Notes: generated by a model not told the origin, from the sequence alone. 30,005 nucleotides of DNA from DASXRU01 sp039933315 (GCA_039933315.1 JBDTOI010000033.1:1-30005), one strand, 5' to 3'; numbered from the stretch's first letter, positions 1-8,450 are shown. Numbers and translations: made by a program.

Positions 1-2583
1 CCCAATAACTATGAGTTCGCCGGGATGCGTGCGCGCGGCACGGACTTTCTGCTCGCCTCGGGCAAGAGCGGCAGTGGTCAGAACCGCCCGTTCGTCTTAG
101 CCGCCGGCTTCCTCACTGACAATGTGACAAACGCCAACCAACTGTTCCTCGGGACAAACGGCAACGTCGGCCTGGGAACCAACGCGCCAACGGAGCGCCT
201 GCACGTATCTGGCAATGGCCTCCTGACGGGCAACCTCACCGTCAGCGGTACGCTCAACGCCACGCTCAGCGGGAACGGATCGGGGCTGACGAATCTAAAC
301 GCGAGCAACGTCACGACCGGGACGCTCGACAACGCACGCCTCGGCGTCGTCCCTGCGGGCAACGGCGGGACGGGGTTGAGCGCGGCGGGCGCGTCGGGGA
401 ACTTCCTGCGCAGCAACGGCACAAGTTGGACGAGTTCGGCACTGTTGAGTTCAGACCTCCCGGCCGGCAGCACGAACTACATCCAGACGAACCCGGCCTC
501 GCATCAGGCCGTCACGGTCAACTTCACGGGTCTGCGGACGGAGGCGACGATCTCCGACACGAACGTCATCGGCGGCCATAGCACCAACTATGTGGTGACG
601 GGCGTCTTCGGAGGCACCGTCGGCGGCGGCGGCAACAACCGCGTCACGGAAGACCACGGCACGGTGAGCGGGGGAAGAAATAACACGGCTGGCGACAATG
701 CGGGCAACACGTTCGACAGCTCATACGCGACCGTCGGCGGGGGCGAGGCCAACACCGCCAGTGGTCCCGCGGCCACCGTACCAGGCGGAGTGAACAATAC
801 TGCGCACGGCTCCTTCAGCTTCGCCGCGGGCCAGCGCGCCAAAGCCAACCATCAAGGCTCGTTCGTCTGGTCTGACTCCACCACTGCCGATCCCAACTTC
901 TTCTCCTCGACTGGCAACGACCAGTTCCTCATCAAGGCGACGGGCGGCGTCGGCATCAACATCAATAACCCGACGGCGACCTTGCACGTAGCCGGCACCG
1001 GCCTCTTCACCGGCGACCTCACCGTCACAGGGGCGCTCAACGCCACGCTCAGCGGCAACGGCTCGGGGCTGACGAACCTCAACGCCGGCAACATTGCGAC
1101 AGGCACGCTCGATAGCGCACGGCTGGGGCTCGTTCCGGCCGGTAACATCACGACAGGCACGCTCGACAGCGCGCGGCTGGGGGTCGTCCCGATGGACAAA
1201 GGCGGGACGGGGCTGAGTGCGGCGGGCGCGGCGGATAACTTCCTTCGCAGCAACGGCACGAGTTGGACAAGTTCTCCGTTAACGACTTCGGACATTCCAA
1301 ACCTCAGCGGCTTTTATATTCGAAATTCGACGGATCCCCAGTCCCCCGGCAATTTCAACATCTCTGGCAATGGGACGCTGAGCGGGTCGCTGACGGCCAG
1401 CACGGTCAATTTCACGGGGCTGCGAACTGCGGCCAACGCCACGAGCCCGAACGTCATGGGCGGGCATAGCAGCAACGCGGTGACGGCCGGCGTGGTCGGC
1501 GCCACCATCGGCGGCGGCGGCACCGGCAGCTCGTTCAGCAACCGAGTGACCGACGAATTCGGCACGGTGGGCGGTGGCAATGGCAACATGGCGGGCGACA
1601 ATACGGGCAACACAACCAGCCGCGCATTCGCCACCGTCGGCGGGGGCCTGAGCAACACCGCCAGCGGCTTTGCCTCCACCGTAGGCGGGGGCACCGCCAA
1701 CACCGCCAGCGGCTATATCTCCACCGTACCCGGTGGAGAACTCAACACCGCGCTGGGCACCCACAGCTTCGCCGCCGGCCACCGTGCCAAGGCCCTTCAT
1801 CAAGGCGCGTTCGTGTGGGCCGACAGCGAAGGTTTCGATGGAAGTGACTTCGCCTCGACGGCCGACGGCCAGTTCCTTATCCGCGCGGCGGGCGGCGTCG
1901 GCATCGGCACCAACTCGCCTGGCGCGCGACTGCACGTCAGCGGCGCGGGGATCGTGCGCGCCCGCGTCAACTCGGATGGGAATGCCGGGCTCGCCCTCAC
2001 CTTGAACAATCAACCCGGCTGGTCCGTGGCGACCGTCACCGGCGGGCATTTCCAAATCTTCAACGACGCGATCAGCCAAAACGCAGTGTGGGTAGATGCG
2101 GCCAGCAACAACGTCGGCGTCGGCACAACGCCGACGTCCTACAAGCTGCACGTCAACGGCACGGTCGCCGGCGTCGGGCCCTACGTCAACGCCTCAGACC
2201 TCCGTTACAAGCGCGACATCCGCCCCATCGGCGGCGCGCTCTCGAAAGTGCTCTCCCTGCGCGGCGTGACTTTCGACTGGCGGCGCGAGGAATTTCCCGG
2301 AGTCGCCTTCACCGCGGGTCGCAGCGTCGGCTTCATCGCGCAGGAAGTCGAGCAGGTTGTTCCCGAGGCCGTCACGCGTGACGCCAATGGCTTCCGCTCG
2401 GTCGCCTATTCACACCTGACGCCAGTCCTGGTCGAGGCCGTCCGCGAACAACAGGCGCACATCGAGCGGCAGCAGGAACAGCTCAAGCGGCAGCAAACAG
2501 AGATCGAGCAGCAGCGGAGACAGATCGAGGGGTTGCGGAGACTGGTCTGCAGGGATCACGCGGAAGCGGAGGTCTGCAAGTAG
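1..2583 (+). CDS. Long fibre/adhesin-like protein with C-terminal peptidase S74 (intramolecular chaperone) domain, 5' partial
   Basis: The reading frame is open from base 1, so the gene starts outside the window; the first ATG at 25 is internal. The body is Gly/Asn/Thr-rich. It carries two copies of a module containing LHVSG, SGNGSGLTNLNA, TGTLD.ARLG.VP and GGTGLSAAG (nt 196-480 and 985-1310). Each is followed by YadA-head-like repeats of about 14 residues, of the form TVGGG..NTASG (nt 615-830 and 1495-1760). A 54-nt tandem duplication lies at 1084-1191. The C-terminus (nt 2190-2420) fits peptidase S74: SDLRYKRDI, then GFIAQEVEQVVPEAV. In the family the Ser of SD and the Lys of YK form the self-cleavage dyad, and both are present (codons 2194 and 2209). 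A Gln/Arg-rich coiled coil (2440-2560) ends the protein. The likely role is a trimeric surface fibre whose chaperone domain folds and then trims it. No phage structural genes are adjacent, so a cell-surface protein is more likely than a phage tail fibre. Confidence 0.85.
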   Translation, partial: PNNYEFAGMRARGTDFLLASGKSGSGQNRPFVLAAGFLTDNVTNANQLFLGTNGNVGLGTNAPTERLHVSGNGLLTGNLTVSGTLNATLSGNGSGLTNLNASNVTTGTLDNARLGVVPAGNGGTGLSAAGASGNFLRSNGTSWTSSALLSSDLPAGSTNYIQTNPASHQAVTVNFTGLRTEATISDTNVIGGHSTNYVVTGVFGGTVGGGGNNRVTEDHGTVSGGRNNTAGDNAGNTFDSSYATVGGGEANTASGPAATVPGGVNNTAHGSFSFAAGQRAKANHQGSFVWSDSTTADPNFFSSTGNDQFLIKATGGVGININNPTATLHVAGTGLFTGDLTVTGALNATLSGNGSGLTNLNAGNIATGTLDSARLGLVPAGNITTGTLDSARLGVVPMDKGGTGLSAAGAADNFLRSNGTSWTSSPLTTSDIPNLSGFYIRNSTDPQSPGNFNISGNGTLSGSLTASTVNFTGLRTAANATSPNVMGGHSSNAVTAGVVGATIGGGGTGSSFSNRVTDEFGTVGGGNGNMAGDNTGNTTSRAFATVGGGLSNTASGFASTVGGGTANTASGYISTVPGGELNTALGTHSFAAGHRAKALHQGAFVWADSEGFDGSDFASTADGQFLIRAAGGVGIGTNSPGARLHVSGAGIVRARVNSDGNAGLALTLNNQPGWSVATVTGGHFQIFNDAISQNAVWVDAASNNVGVGTTPTSYKLHVNGTVAGVGPYVNASDLRYKRDIRPIGGALSKVLSLRGVTFDWRREEFPGVAFTAGRSVGFIAQEVEQVVPEAVTRDANGFRSVAYSHLTPVLVEAVREQQAHIERQQEQLKRQQTEIEQQRRQIEGLRRLVCRDHAEAEVCK

Positions 2584-2641
2584 GGCGCGAGAGACCGCGA
2601 ACGAGGCACTCATCTGCCTCAACTCGCTTCTGAATGAGAGG

Positions 2642-2741
2642 CTGAACTGAAAGGGCCAATCTATGAACCACAAAACTTACACGCGTGCCTCCACAGCTCA
2701 CCGGTTGGCGACGCAGCCTTCGCGGACGAGAGTTCTTTCGA
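2642..2741 (+). repeat. Leader repeat, copy 1 (upstream and first codons of the alpha/beta hydrolase)
   Basis: This stretch of about 100 bp is nearly the same as 4487-4584. It runs from CTGAACTGAA through the start codon and about 26 codons of the next gene. Two blocks are identical: ACGCGTGCCTCCACAGCT, and CGGTTGGCGACGCAGCC followed by TTCGCGG. The copies lose register by one base just after TTCGCGG, exactly where the twin-arginine motif stands in copy 2. Confidence 0.85.
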
Positions 2742-4360
2742 AATTCTCGGCAGTGATCCTTTTGTTAATCACCGCCTCTGCCGCGGCACAACCCCCGGAA
2801 AAACGCGGACCCTGTAAGCCAACCGGCGAGCATTGTTTCCTCGGCATTGATCCGGACGTCTACCATATGCCGCTCTTCGGCGAATCGATTCAGAGCGGCG
2901 ATAGCTCCATCTGCGCGACCCGCAACTGGTCTGCATTTCCGCCTGAGGCATTCGATCTCGACTTCATGCGCGGCTTCTGGTCCCTCATGGCGCCGCACGA
3001 TCAGGCGGCTGCCGAGGCCGCCGCGTTTTTCTTCGTCACGACGCATTGGGGTCCGCCGGGTGTACCTCCGGCTGATCTCAGCGAGGTTCCGACTCCGCAG
3101 GCTTTCGTGGCGGAGGTGTTCAGCACTCTGGACGAACGGACGTACCGAATCGAGTTCGAAGTTCCCAAGAGCGACTTCGAAATCCTCGGATGGACGCCCG
3201 CGTGGATTCCTGTCGCGATCCCGCCGGACCCGCGGCCCTCCGTGCCGTTGAAACTACGCGGCTGGTACATCAAGGGCGATGGCGTGACGCCGGACGACGC
3301 GGAACGACACGAACGCTCCGGGCGGACCGTCGAGCATCCGCTGATCATCATCTCCGCCGGTTTCCCGTATTCGATCGCGTTCGATCAGCCGGTGGGCGCA
3401 ATCTCCGTCGGAGAGCAGATTAGGAAAACCGTGACGTGGTTCGTAGCGAACGGCTACGACGTCCTCTTTTTCGACAAGCGAGGTCACGGCTACTCGGAAG
3501 GTCTTCTCGATGGAATGGGAGAGGACGTTTTCCGCGCGCTCGATCAACTCGAGAAGGGCCTGATTGAGGAGAACGGGATGACACTATCGCTCTCGATCAT
3601 CACGCCGGCCGGCCGGAGGCTGACCGGCACAGCGGCGGCCCAGGAGCAATTGCTCGGCAGCCGGTATACGGCGAGAACGAAGCCGGTGGTGCTCAGGGGG
3701 TTTTCCTACGGTTCGAGTCAGCTTCAGAAGGCCATGGCGATGAACTACTCCCACCTTCCGGTCGAGTACCGATTCACGCGGGATGCCTCCGGCCGCGTCG
3801 TGGTCGATCCGGCTCGAACTCCGCGCGGCAACCGTCAATATAACTTCAAGGGGATCATCGCGATCTCAGGATTTCAAGGGTCGATCAAGTATGAAACAGT
3901 TCCGTACTTTCTGGCGCTGGACGCGCTCGCTTCGACTATTGGCCACAACGGCGCGGTGCTGAAGACCTCCGTGTACGAGAGCATGAGCCGGTGGCCGGCG
4001 TTTCTCGGTCTCTATGGGACGAATGACTTTGAAACGGCCGACGGCGCGATCGACGTCTACAACAACCGCCTGCGCGGTTTTAAGGAAATACGAATGGTTA
4101 CCGGTTATCACTTCGGCCTGGCAAGCGAAGAAGTCGACACTTACTTCGCGCTGGAAAGCGAGCGGTTCGCAAGGAAGATCGTTTTCAGCCGCCCGCCCGC
4201 GGACAACAGGCAGACGACGACCTACGCCAGCGAGGTCTGCGGAGCCGAGGAGGTAACGATGGATCCGGGGTCGCAGTCGATCACGGATGTTTCGTCCAGA
4301 AAAATCCGGGACGCAAACAGGAAGGTCGATAAGTTTCTGGAGCGCTGGAGGGATCGGTAA
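2663..4360 (+). CDS. Secreted alpha/beta-hydrolase fold protein
   Basis: This is a 565-residue protein. Its N-terminus has a shared leader (TRASTAHRLATQPSR) followed by a Sec-type hydrophobic segment (FSAVILLLITASAAAQ), so export is likely. The middle and C-terminal parts carry the alpha/beta-hydrolase landmarks in order. SAGFPYSIAF is the likely oxyanion region. FFDKRGHGYSEG is the classical DxRGHGxS strand/loop. GFSYGS gives the nucleophile elbow at Ser348, YGTND an acid at about Asp455, and TGYHFG the His at about 483. The long N-terminal region (residues 45-190) has no clear family match. Substrate is unknown. The neighbouring truncated cholesterol-oxidase-like gene with the same leader hints at lipid or sterol substrates, but this is only inference. 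No good Shine-Dalgarno sequence precedes the ATG (CCAATCTATG). The start is supported by the matching start of the gene at 4507. Confidence 0.8.
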   Translation: MNHKTYTRASTAHRLATQPSRTRVLSKFSAVILLLITASAAAQPPEKRGPCKPTGEHCFLGIDPDVYHMPLFGESIQSGDSSICATRNWSAFPPEAFDLDFMRGFWSLMAPHDQAAAEAAAFFFVTTHWGPPGVPPADLSEVPTPQAFVAEVFSTLDERTYRIEFEVPKSDFEILGWTPAWIPVAIPPDPRPSVPLKLRGWYIKGDGVTPDDAERHERSGRTVEHPLIIISAGFPYSIAFDQPVGAISVGEQIRKTVTWFVANGYDVLFFDKRGHGYSEGLLDGMGEDVFRALDQLEKGLIEENGMTLSLSIITPAGRRLTGTAAAQEQLLGSRYTARTKPVVLRGFSYGSSQLQKAMAMNYSHLPVEYRFTRDASGRVVVDPARTPRGNRQYNFKGIIAISGFQGSIKYETVPYFLALDALASTIGHNGAVLKTSVYESMSRWPAFLGLYGTNDFETADGAIDVYNNRLRGFKEIRMVTGYHFGLASEEVDTYFALESERFARKIVFSRPPADNRQTTTYASEVCGAEEVTMDPGSQSITDVSSRKIRDANRKVDKFLERWRDR

Positions 4361-4377
4361 AGAGCGCCAACGACGCG

Positions 4378-4470
4378 TCACGGGAAGCCGATCAGACACA
4401 GATCGCGTTTCCTTGAGCACGCGCCGACGCGGCTGGCTAGTCTACGCAATTCATCATAGACCAGCGGCAT
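4378..4470 (-). pseudogene. Remnant of an ECF sigma factor (Sig-70_X6 type)
   Basis: Read on the minus strand, this intergenic stretch encodes RALNKLMPLVYDELRRLASR, beginning a little upstream at about 4490. After that the frame runs into unrelated residues and a stop at 4378. The motif LMPLVYDELRRLA is characteristic of the N-terminal region of the acidobacterial/planctomycete ECF sigma subfamily TIGR02999. Only about 20 residues remain out of roughly 190. Its upstream edge meets the leader repeat copy 2. It is best read as a breakpoint scar rather than a working gene. Confidence 0.55.
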
Positions 4471-4486
4471 TAGCTTATTGAGCGCT

Positions 4487-4584
4487 CTGAACTGAAGTAC
4501 GAATCTATGAATCCCAACACTCACACGCGTGCCTCCACAGCTAATCGGTTGGCGACGCAGCCTTCGCGGCGAGAATTTCTTCGA
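4487..4584 (+). repeat. Leader repeat, copy 2 (upstream and first codons of the truncated GMC gene)
   Basis: This is the second copy of the shared leader; see 2642-2741. Here the sequence after TTCGCGG reads CGAGAATTTCTTCGACGC and encodes the twin-arginine motif SRREFLRR. In copy 1 one extra base shifts the frame so that the motif becomes SRTRVLSK. Confidence 0.85.
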
Positions 4585-5124
4585 CGCGGCACTCTGGCAG
4601 CGGCTGGCGCCGGCATCCTCGCCTCCGATTCGCGGGCATGGGCGCGCCACTCCGATTTCGTTCCTGCCGTCGTCATTGGAAGCGGGTTCGGAGGCGCGGT
4701 GGCTGCGCTGAGGCTCGGGCAGGCCGGCATTGATACGGTGGTGATCGAGCGCGGCCGGCGCTGGCCGATCCGGCGCGACGGCGACACGTTCGCGACTTTC
4801 GAGCAGCCCGACGGGCGCGCTTACTGGCTCAGAGACCGGACGGGTGAAGCGGCCCTTGGGCTGCCTCAACTCGAGAAGCCTATCGATCGCTACGTCGGCG
4901 TCCTCGAGGTCGTCCAGGGCAACGGCATTTACATCGGTGCCGGCGCGGGCGTCGGCGGCGGCTCGCTCGCCTTCAATGCCCTCATCGTGAAGCCGCGGCG
5001 CGAGTTGTTCGAACGCCTCTTTCCGCGCGAGATCGACTTCGACGAGATGGAAGACGTGTACTACCCGCGCGTCAAGCGGATCATTCGTTCCGCGCCCATT
5101 CCCGACGACATCCTGCAGAACTGA
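4507..5124 (+). pseudogene. 3'-truncated GMC oxidoreductase, cholesterol-oxidase-like, with Tat signal
   Basis: The 205-residue product begins with a textbook Tat signal (SRREFLRRGTLAAAGAG). It then has the Rossmann FAD motif VVIGSGFGGAVAALRLG (GSGFGG at 58-63), ERG at the end of the second strand, and GAGAGVGGGSLAFNALIVKP (residues 144-163). This order and spacing resemble the N-terminal third of Streptomyces-type cholesterol oxidase, including VPAVVIG, the YVGVL stretch and YYPRVKRIIR. Known enzymes run to about 500-550 residues and carry the catalytic His/Glu/Asn in the missing part. The TGA at 5122-5124 is followed by non-homologous sequence in all frames, then the next gene at 5178. This is therefore a deletion rather than a simple frameshift. 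It could still be translated and exported but should have no oxidase activity. Confidence 0.75.
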
Positions 5125-5177
5125 GCCTAAGCCAGACGCCCGCATCGCGTCGCCAATTTTTACTTGGGAGAACAAAA

Positions 5178-8030
5178 ATGAAATACGAAAAAATGAACAA
5201 CCCGACTTCAAACAGGCACCGCCGTGGTCGATTCTCGGCCAAGCGTCGCGGTCTCACGATCGTGGCCGCACTGTTGGCGCTGATAGCCTCCGCATTGATG
5301 GTCGCCCGGATCGAACCCCGGGCTGCCGCACAGGCACCCCAGCTCTCGTGCACGATCTCGCAGGTCACGAACAGCAACGGCGGCAGCATCGGCGGGGGAT
5401 CTGTACGCTCCGTGAATTCGGACGGAACTTTGCTCGCTTTCGACTCCGACGGCGACTATGCCGGCGGCAACCCCGATAGTAGTCGCGAGCTCTTTCTGTA
5501 CCATTCTCCGACTAATTCCTTCGTGCAGATCACCGATTCAATGCAAGATAAGGGAACTGTCCAAAGTGCGGATATCTTTGTGCTCAGCGCCGGCGGTAAT
5601 CGCCTGGTTATCGAGTCGGAGCGAGATATTCTTGGTCTCAACACGGACCGCCATCGGGAGCTATTCGTCTACGAGATTGCGACCGACACCTTTATCACTC
5701 AGGCCACGGACATTCCGGGCTACGATTATCTCAGTCCCGCGGTCGATTCGAGCGGCACTCGGATAGCCTTCAATTCGTTCCGGAACGTAACCGGCGGCAA
5801 TCCCGATACTTACCCCGAGATTTTTACGTACGACACGACCCAGATCACAACCCAAATAACATCAGCGGTAAACCGGCCCAGCGAGCGGCCATCGATAAGT
5901 TGGAACGGAGATCGTATCGCGTTCGAATCTGAGGGCGACCTGACCGGCTTCAACGCTGATGGCAATAGAGAGATATTCCTGTACGACCGGGCGTCAGGTA
6001 GCTTCACTCAAATCACGAACACTGCTGGCGGTTCAAACAATGCTAATCGCGATGCGGCGATCAGCGGTGACGGCACAAAGATCGCATTTCGTTCAACTCG
6101 GGACTTCTTCGGAACCACCGGTGACGGGAACTTCGAAATTTTTATCTACGATCTGACGACAAATTCGCTACAGCAGATCACGTCTACGAACGGCATAGAC
6201 AACGATAGGCCGTCGATCAATAGCGATGGAACGCGCATCGCTTTCGGATCACCGTTCGACTTTCTTGGCAGCAATGCGGATGGGAATACAGAAATTTTCC
6301 TTTTTGACGCAGTTCAAGGTTCATTTACTCAGGTTACTAATTCTACGGGATCGAGTATCGCCGACAATTATCTTCCCGTGATTAATGGAAGCGGCGACCG
6401 TATCGCGTTCACCTCCATAACCAACCTGACTGGCGGAAACTCGGCCGGAAACCCGCATGTTTATATCGCGTCCTGCTTCTCCTCCCCGCCGCCGCCGCCT
6501 AATCCGGCCAATGACACCGACGGCGACGGCGTGCCGGACACGACGGACAACTGCCCGCTCAACCCAAACCCTGGTCAAGCCGATAACGACAACGACGGGC
6601 GGGGCGACTTTTGCGACCGGGATGATGATAACGACCGGCAAACCGATTTCAGCGAGATTGCCTGCGGCTCGGACCCTCTAAACGCGGCAAGCATGTTGCC
6701 CGACAACGACATCGACAATACCCCGGATTGTCTGGATGGGGACGACGACAACGACGGTGTGCCGGACCCAGCCGATAACTGTCAATTTACCGCCAACGCC
6801 GACCAGGCTGACACCGACGGCGACGGCATCGGCGACTTCTGTGACCCGATTTCAGGAGTGACGCTCGTCGGCTCAAACGTCGCGGTTCAACTAGGGCCGG
6901 TCAGCGTGACGTTCTCCGGCGTCTCGGCGCCCGGCACGACCTCGCAGGTCGCTATCGATCCCGCGACGGCCGGCACGCTGCCGGGCGGCTACGCGCTGGG
7001 CGTGGGACTGCCTGCGTATGAGATCACGACCACGGCACAGTACACGCCGCCAGTCACCGTCTGCATTGGCGTGCCGTCGGTCACCGACCCCGTGACATTC
7101 GCCGCCCTCAGAGTCCTCCACGGCGAGGGCGGCACGCTGGTGGATCACACGATCCTGCCGCCTGACTCGCCCGCGCCTGACTTCGCGACGCGCACGCTCT
7201 GCGCCCGCGTGGATTCGCTCTCTCCTTTCGTCGTGGCGCAATTGCTGCCGCCTACTCCCACACCCACGCCGACTCCGACACCAACTCCGACGCCAACTCC
7301 GGATCCAACGCCGACGCCGACGCCAACTCCAACTCCGACGCCAACGCCAACTCCGACGCCGACTCCGACGCCGGCATCAGGGGCGCGCCTGTTGGCAGCC
7401 GAGTTGGATGGGGATCACGTCATTCCCAGAGTGAAAACAAACGCCGTCGGCGTGGCGCTTTTTTCTCTGAAGGGTAACCGGATCACCGTCGGCCTGGCCT
7501 TCGGGAAACTCCCCAACCGCCCGACCTCCGCGCACATCCACGGCCCGGCCACGACGGCGCAGAACGGGCCGGTCGTCTTCGACCTCGCCCCGGTCAACGC
7601 GATCAAGATTGCCGGACAGTGGTTCGGGACCACGGAGATCGCCACCTTCAACGTTTCGCCAACCATGGCCAACCAACTGCTCGCGAGTCAGTGGTACGTA
7701 GACGTTCACTCGAACGCGAGGCCGAACGGCGAGATACGCGGACAGATCGTTCCACTTTCCTCGAAGCGCGGTGCTCAGCTCGTTGGCACGTCGTCGGGCG
7801 GCGTTCTGGCGAAGCGCGTCATCATGGCCGATAACGACTTGTTACGCCTGATCCTTGTTGAGACCGAAGCCGACAAATGGCACGTGCTCTTCGGGCGACA
7901 ACAAGACCCGTTCAGCCTGTCACTCTACAAGTTTCGGGACGGAGTGGACCGCGACACACTCTCGGGGCTTGTCCGTGAAGCCATCGGTGACGGAAGAATT
8001 CGTCAGACGGACCGGCGAGGCAGTCCCTAA
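5178..8030 (+). CDS. Secreted multidomain protein: PD40/TolB-like repeats, thrombospondin type 3 repeats, Pro/Thr linker, CHRD domain
   Basis: This 950-residue protein has a basic N-terminus and a hydrophobic export segment (about residues 25-46). Residues 55-435 form about eight repeats with DGTRIAF and ..EIFLYD signatures, typical of the PD40/TolB-type beta-propeller. Residues 445-557 are Asp-rich calcium-binding thrombospondin type 3 repeats (DTDGDGVPD..DNCP, then DNDNDGRGDFCD). A beta-rich domain follows (558-690), then a (TP)n linker (about 693-732). A CHRD domain (about 736-855) is marked by LDGDHVIP, AHIHGPA and WYVDVHSNARPNGEIRGQI. The last 95 residues are unassigned. A ribosome binding site (GGGAG) sits 8 nt before the ATG. 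The likely role is a surface or extracellular adhesion or scaffold protein; the exact function is unknown. Confidence 0.88.
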   Translation: MKYEKMNNPTSNRHRRGRFSAKRRGLTIVAALLALIASALMVARIEPRAAAQAPQLSCTISQVTNSNGGSIGGGSVRSVNSDGTLLAFDSDGDYAGGNPDSSRELFLYHSPTNSFVQITDSMQDKGTVQSADIFVLSAGGNRLVIESERDILGLNTDRHRELFVYEIATDTFITQATDIPGYDYLSPAVDSSGTRIAFNSFRNVTGGNPDTYPEIFTYDTTQITTQITSAVNRPSERPSISWNGDRIAFESEGDLTGFNADGNREIFLYDRASGSFTQITNTAGGSNNANRDAAISGDGTKIAFRSTRDFFGTTGDGNFEIFIYDLTTNSLQQITSTNGIDNDRPSINSDGTRIAFGSPFDFLGSNADGNTEIFLFDAVQGSFTQVTNSTGSSIADNYLPVINGSGDRIAFTSITNLTGGNSAGNPHVYIASCFSSPPPPPNPANDTDGDGVPDTTDNCPLNPNPGQADNDNDGRGDFCDRDDDNDRQTDFSEIACGSDPLNAASMLPDNDIDNTPDCLDGDDDNDGVPDPADNCQFTANADQADTDGDGIGDFCDPISGVTLVGSNVAVQLGPVSVTFSGVSAPGTTSQVAIDPATAGTLPGGYALGVGLPAYEITTTAQYTPPVTVCIGVPSVTDPVTFAALRVLHGEGGTLVDHTILPPDSPAPDFATRTLCARVDSLSPFVVAQLLPPTPTPTPTPTPTPTPTPDPTPTPTPTPTPTPTPTPTPTPTPASGARLLAAELDGDHVIPRVKTNAVGVALFSLKGNRITVGLAFGKLPNRPTSAHIHGPATTAQNGPVVFDLAPVNAIKIAGQWFGTTEIATFNVSPTMANQLLASQWYVDVHSNARPNGEIRGQIVPLSSKRGAQLVGTSSGGVLAKRVIMADNDLLRLILVETEADKWHVLFGRQQDPFSLSLYKFRDGVDRDTLSGLVREAIGDGRIRQTDRRGSP
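7254..7374 (+). repeat. Pro-Thr codon repeat (TP)n within the PD40/TSP3/CHRD gene
   Basis: A run of about 20 repeats of the six-base unit CCGACG/CCAACT encodes a (TP)n stretch, interrupted once by DP. It is a flexible, probably O-glycosylatable linker between the beta domain and the CHRD domain. It is a likely site of length change between strains. Confidence 0.9.
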
Positions 8031-8089
8031 GGGTCGGTGCCGGACACTTCCGGCCCGTCTGAGACCGCGGGTCCCAGAGACAGCGGGTG

Positions 8090-8401
8090 ATGAAGAGAAC
8101 CATAATCGAGATCGAGATCGACGAGTTGATAGTCGTCCCTGCGGCGCGCGCTGATGTCCCGCGCCCGCCCTGCCCGTTCTGCGCCGGGTCGATGGTCACG
8201 CCGGAAGAGGCGGCGACGTTAGCGCGCGTGACGCTGCGAAACATCTATGCCCGGGTTGAGGCCGGATGCGTTCACTTTCTCGAGACGCCGGACGGGCTAT
8301 TGCTTCTGTGCGCGAACTCGCTCTGTCAGAGAGAACGGTTTGGTGAGTTGAAAAAACTTATTTGCGCGCCGGACCCGGGCGCGGGAATCTCAGGGGATTA
8401 G
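8090..8401 (+). CDS. Small conserved protein with CxxC pairs and a MerR/excisionase-like helix-turn-helix
   Basis: The protein is about 103 residues. It has a basic and acidic start (MKRTIIEIEIDELIVV), a CPFC pair at about residues 28-31, then MVTPEEAATLARVTLRNIYARVEAG, which reads as a MerR/excisionase-type HTH. HFLETPDGLLLLCANSLC follows, providing a further pair of Cys. Proteins of this layout, with (I/V)E.DE at the start, a Cys pair and VTPEEAA.LA....R.IYR.VE.G..HF.E..., are in my recollection common in Acidobacteriota genomes, but I know of no assigned function. The frame also allows GTG at 8087; ATG 8090 is chosen because AGAGA lies about 9 nt upstream. It may be a DNA-binding regulator or an excisionase-like protein. 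No partner element is visible nearby. Confidence 0.7.
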   Translation: MKRTIIEIEIDELIVVPAARADVPRPPCPFCAGSMVTPEEAATLARVTLRNIYARVEAGCVHFLETPDGLLLLCANSLCQRERFGELKKLICAPDPGAGISGD

Positions 8402-8450
8402 GAGTAAAGAAAGAATAAGAGCAGGCAATCGAGCCAAAGATGGGTGAAAT

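Noticed and set aside
1279..2151. Long minus-strand open frame (290 codons) opposite the fibre gene
   Set aside because: Antisense of the repeat-rich S74 protein; Ala/Arg/Gly composition is what high GC3 codons give on the other strand.
4378..5211. Long minus-strand open frame (277 codons) opposite the GMC gene
   Set aside because: It is the antisense of a clear FAD-binding protein and has no domain of its own, except for the short sigma-factor scrap reported separately.
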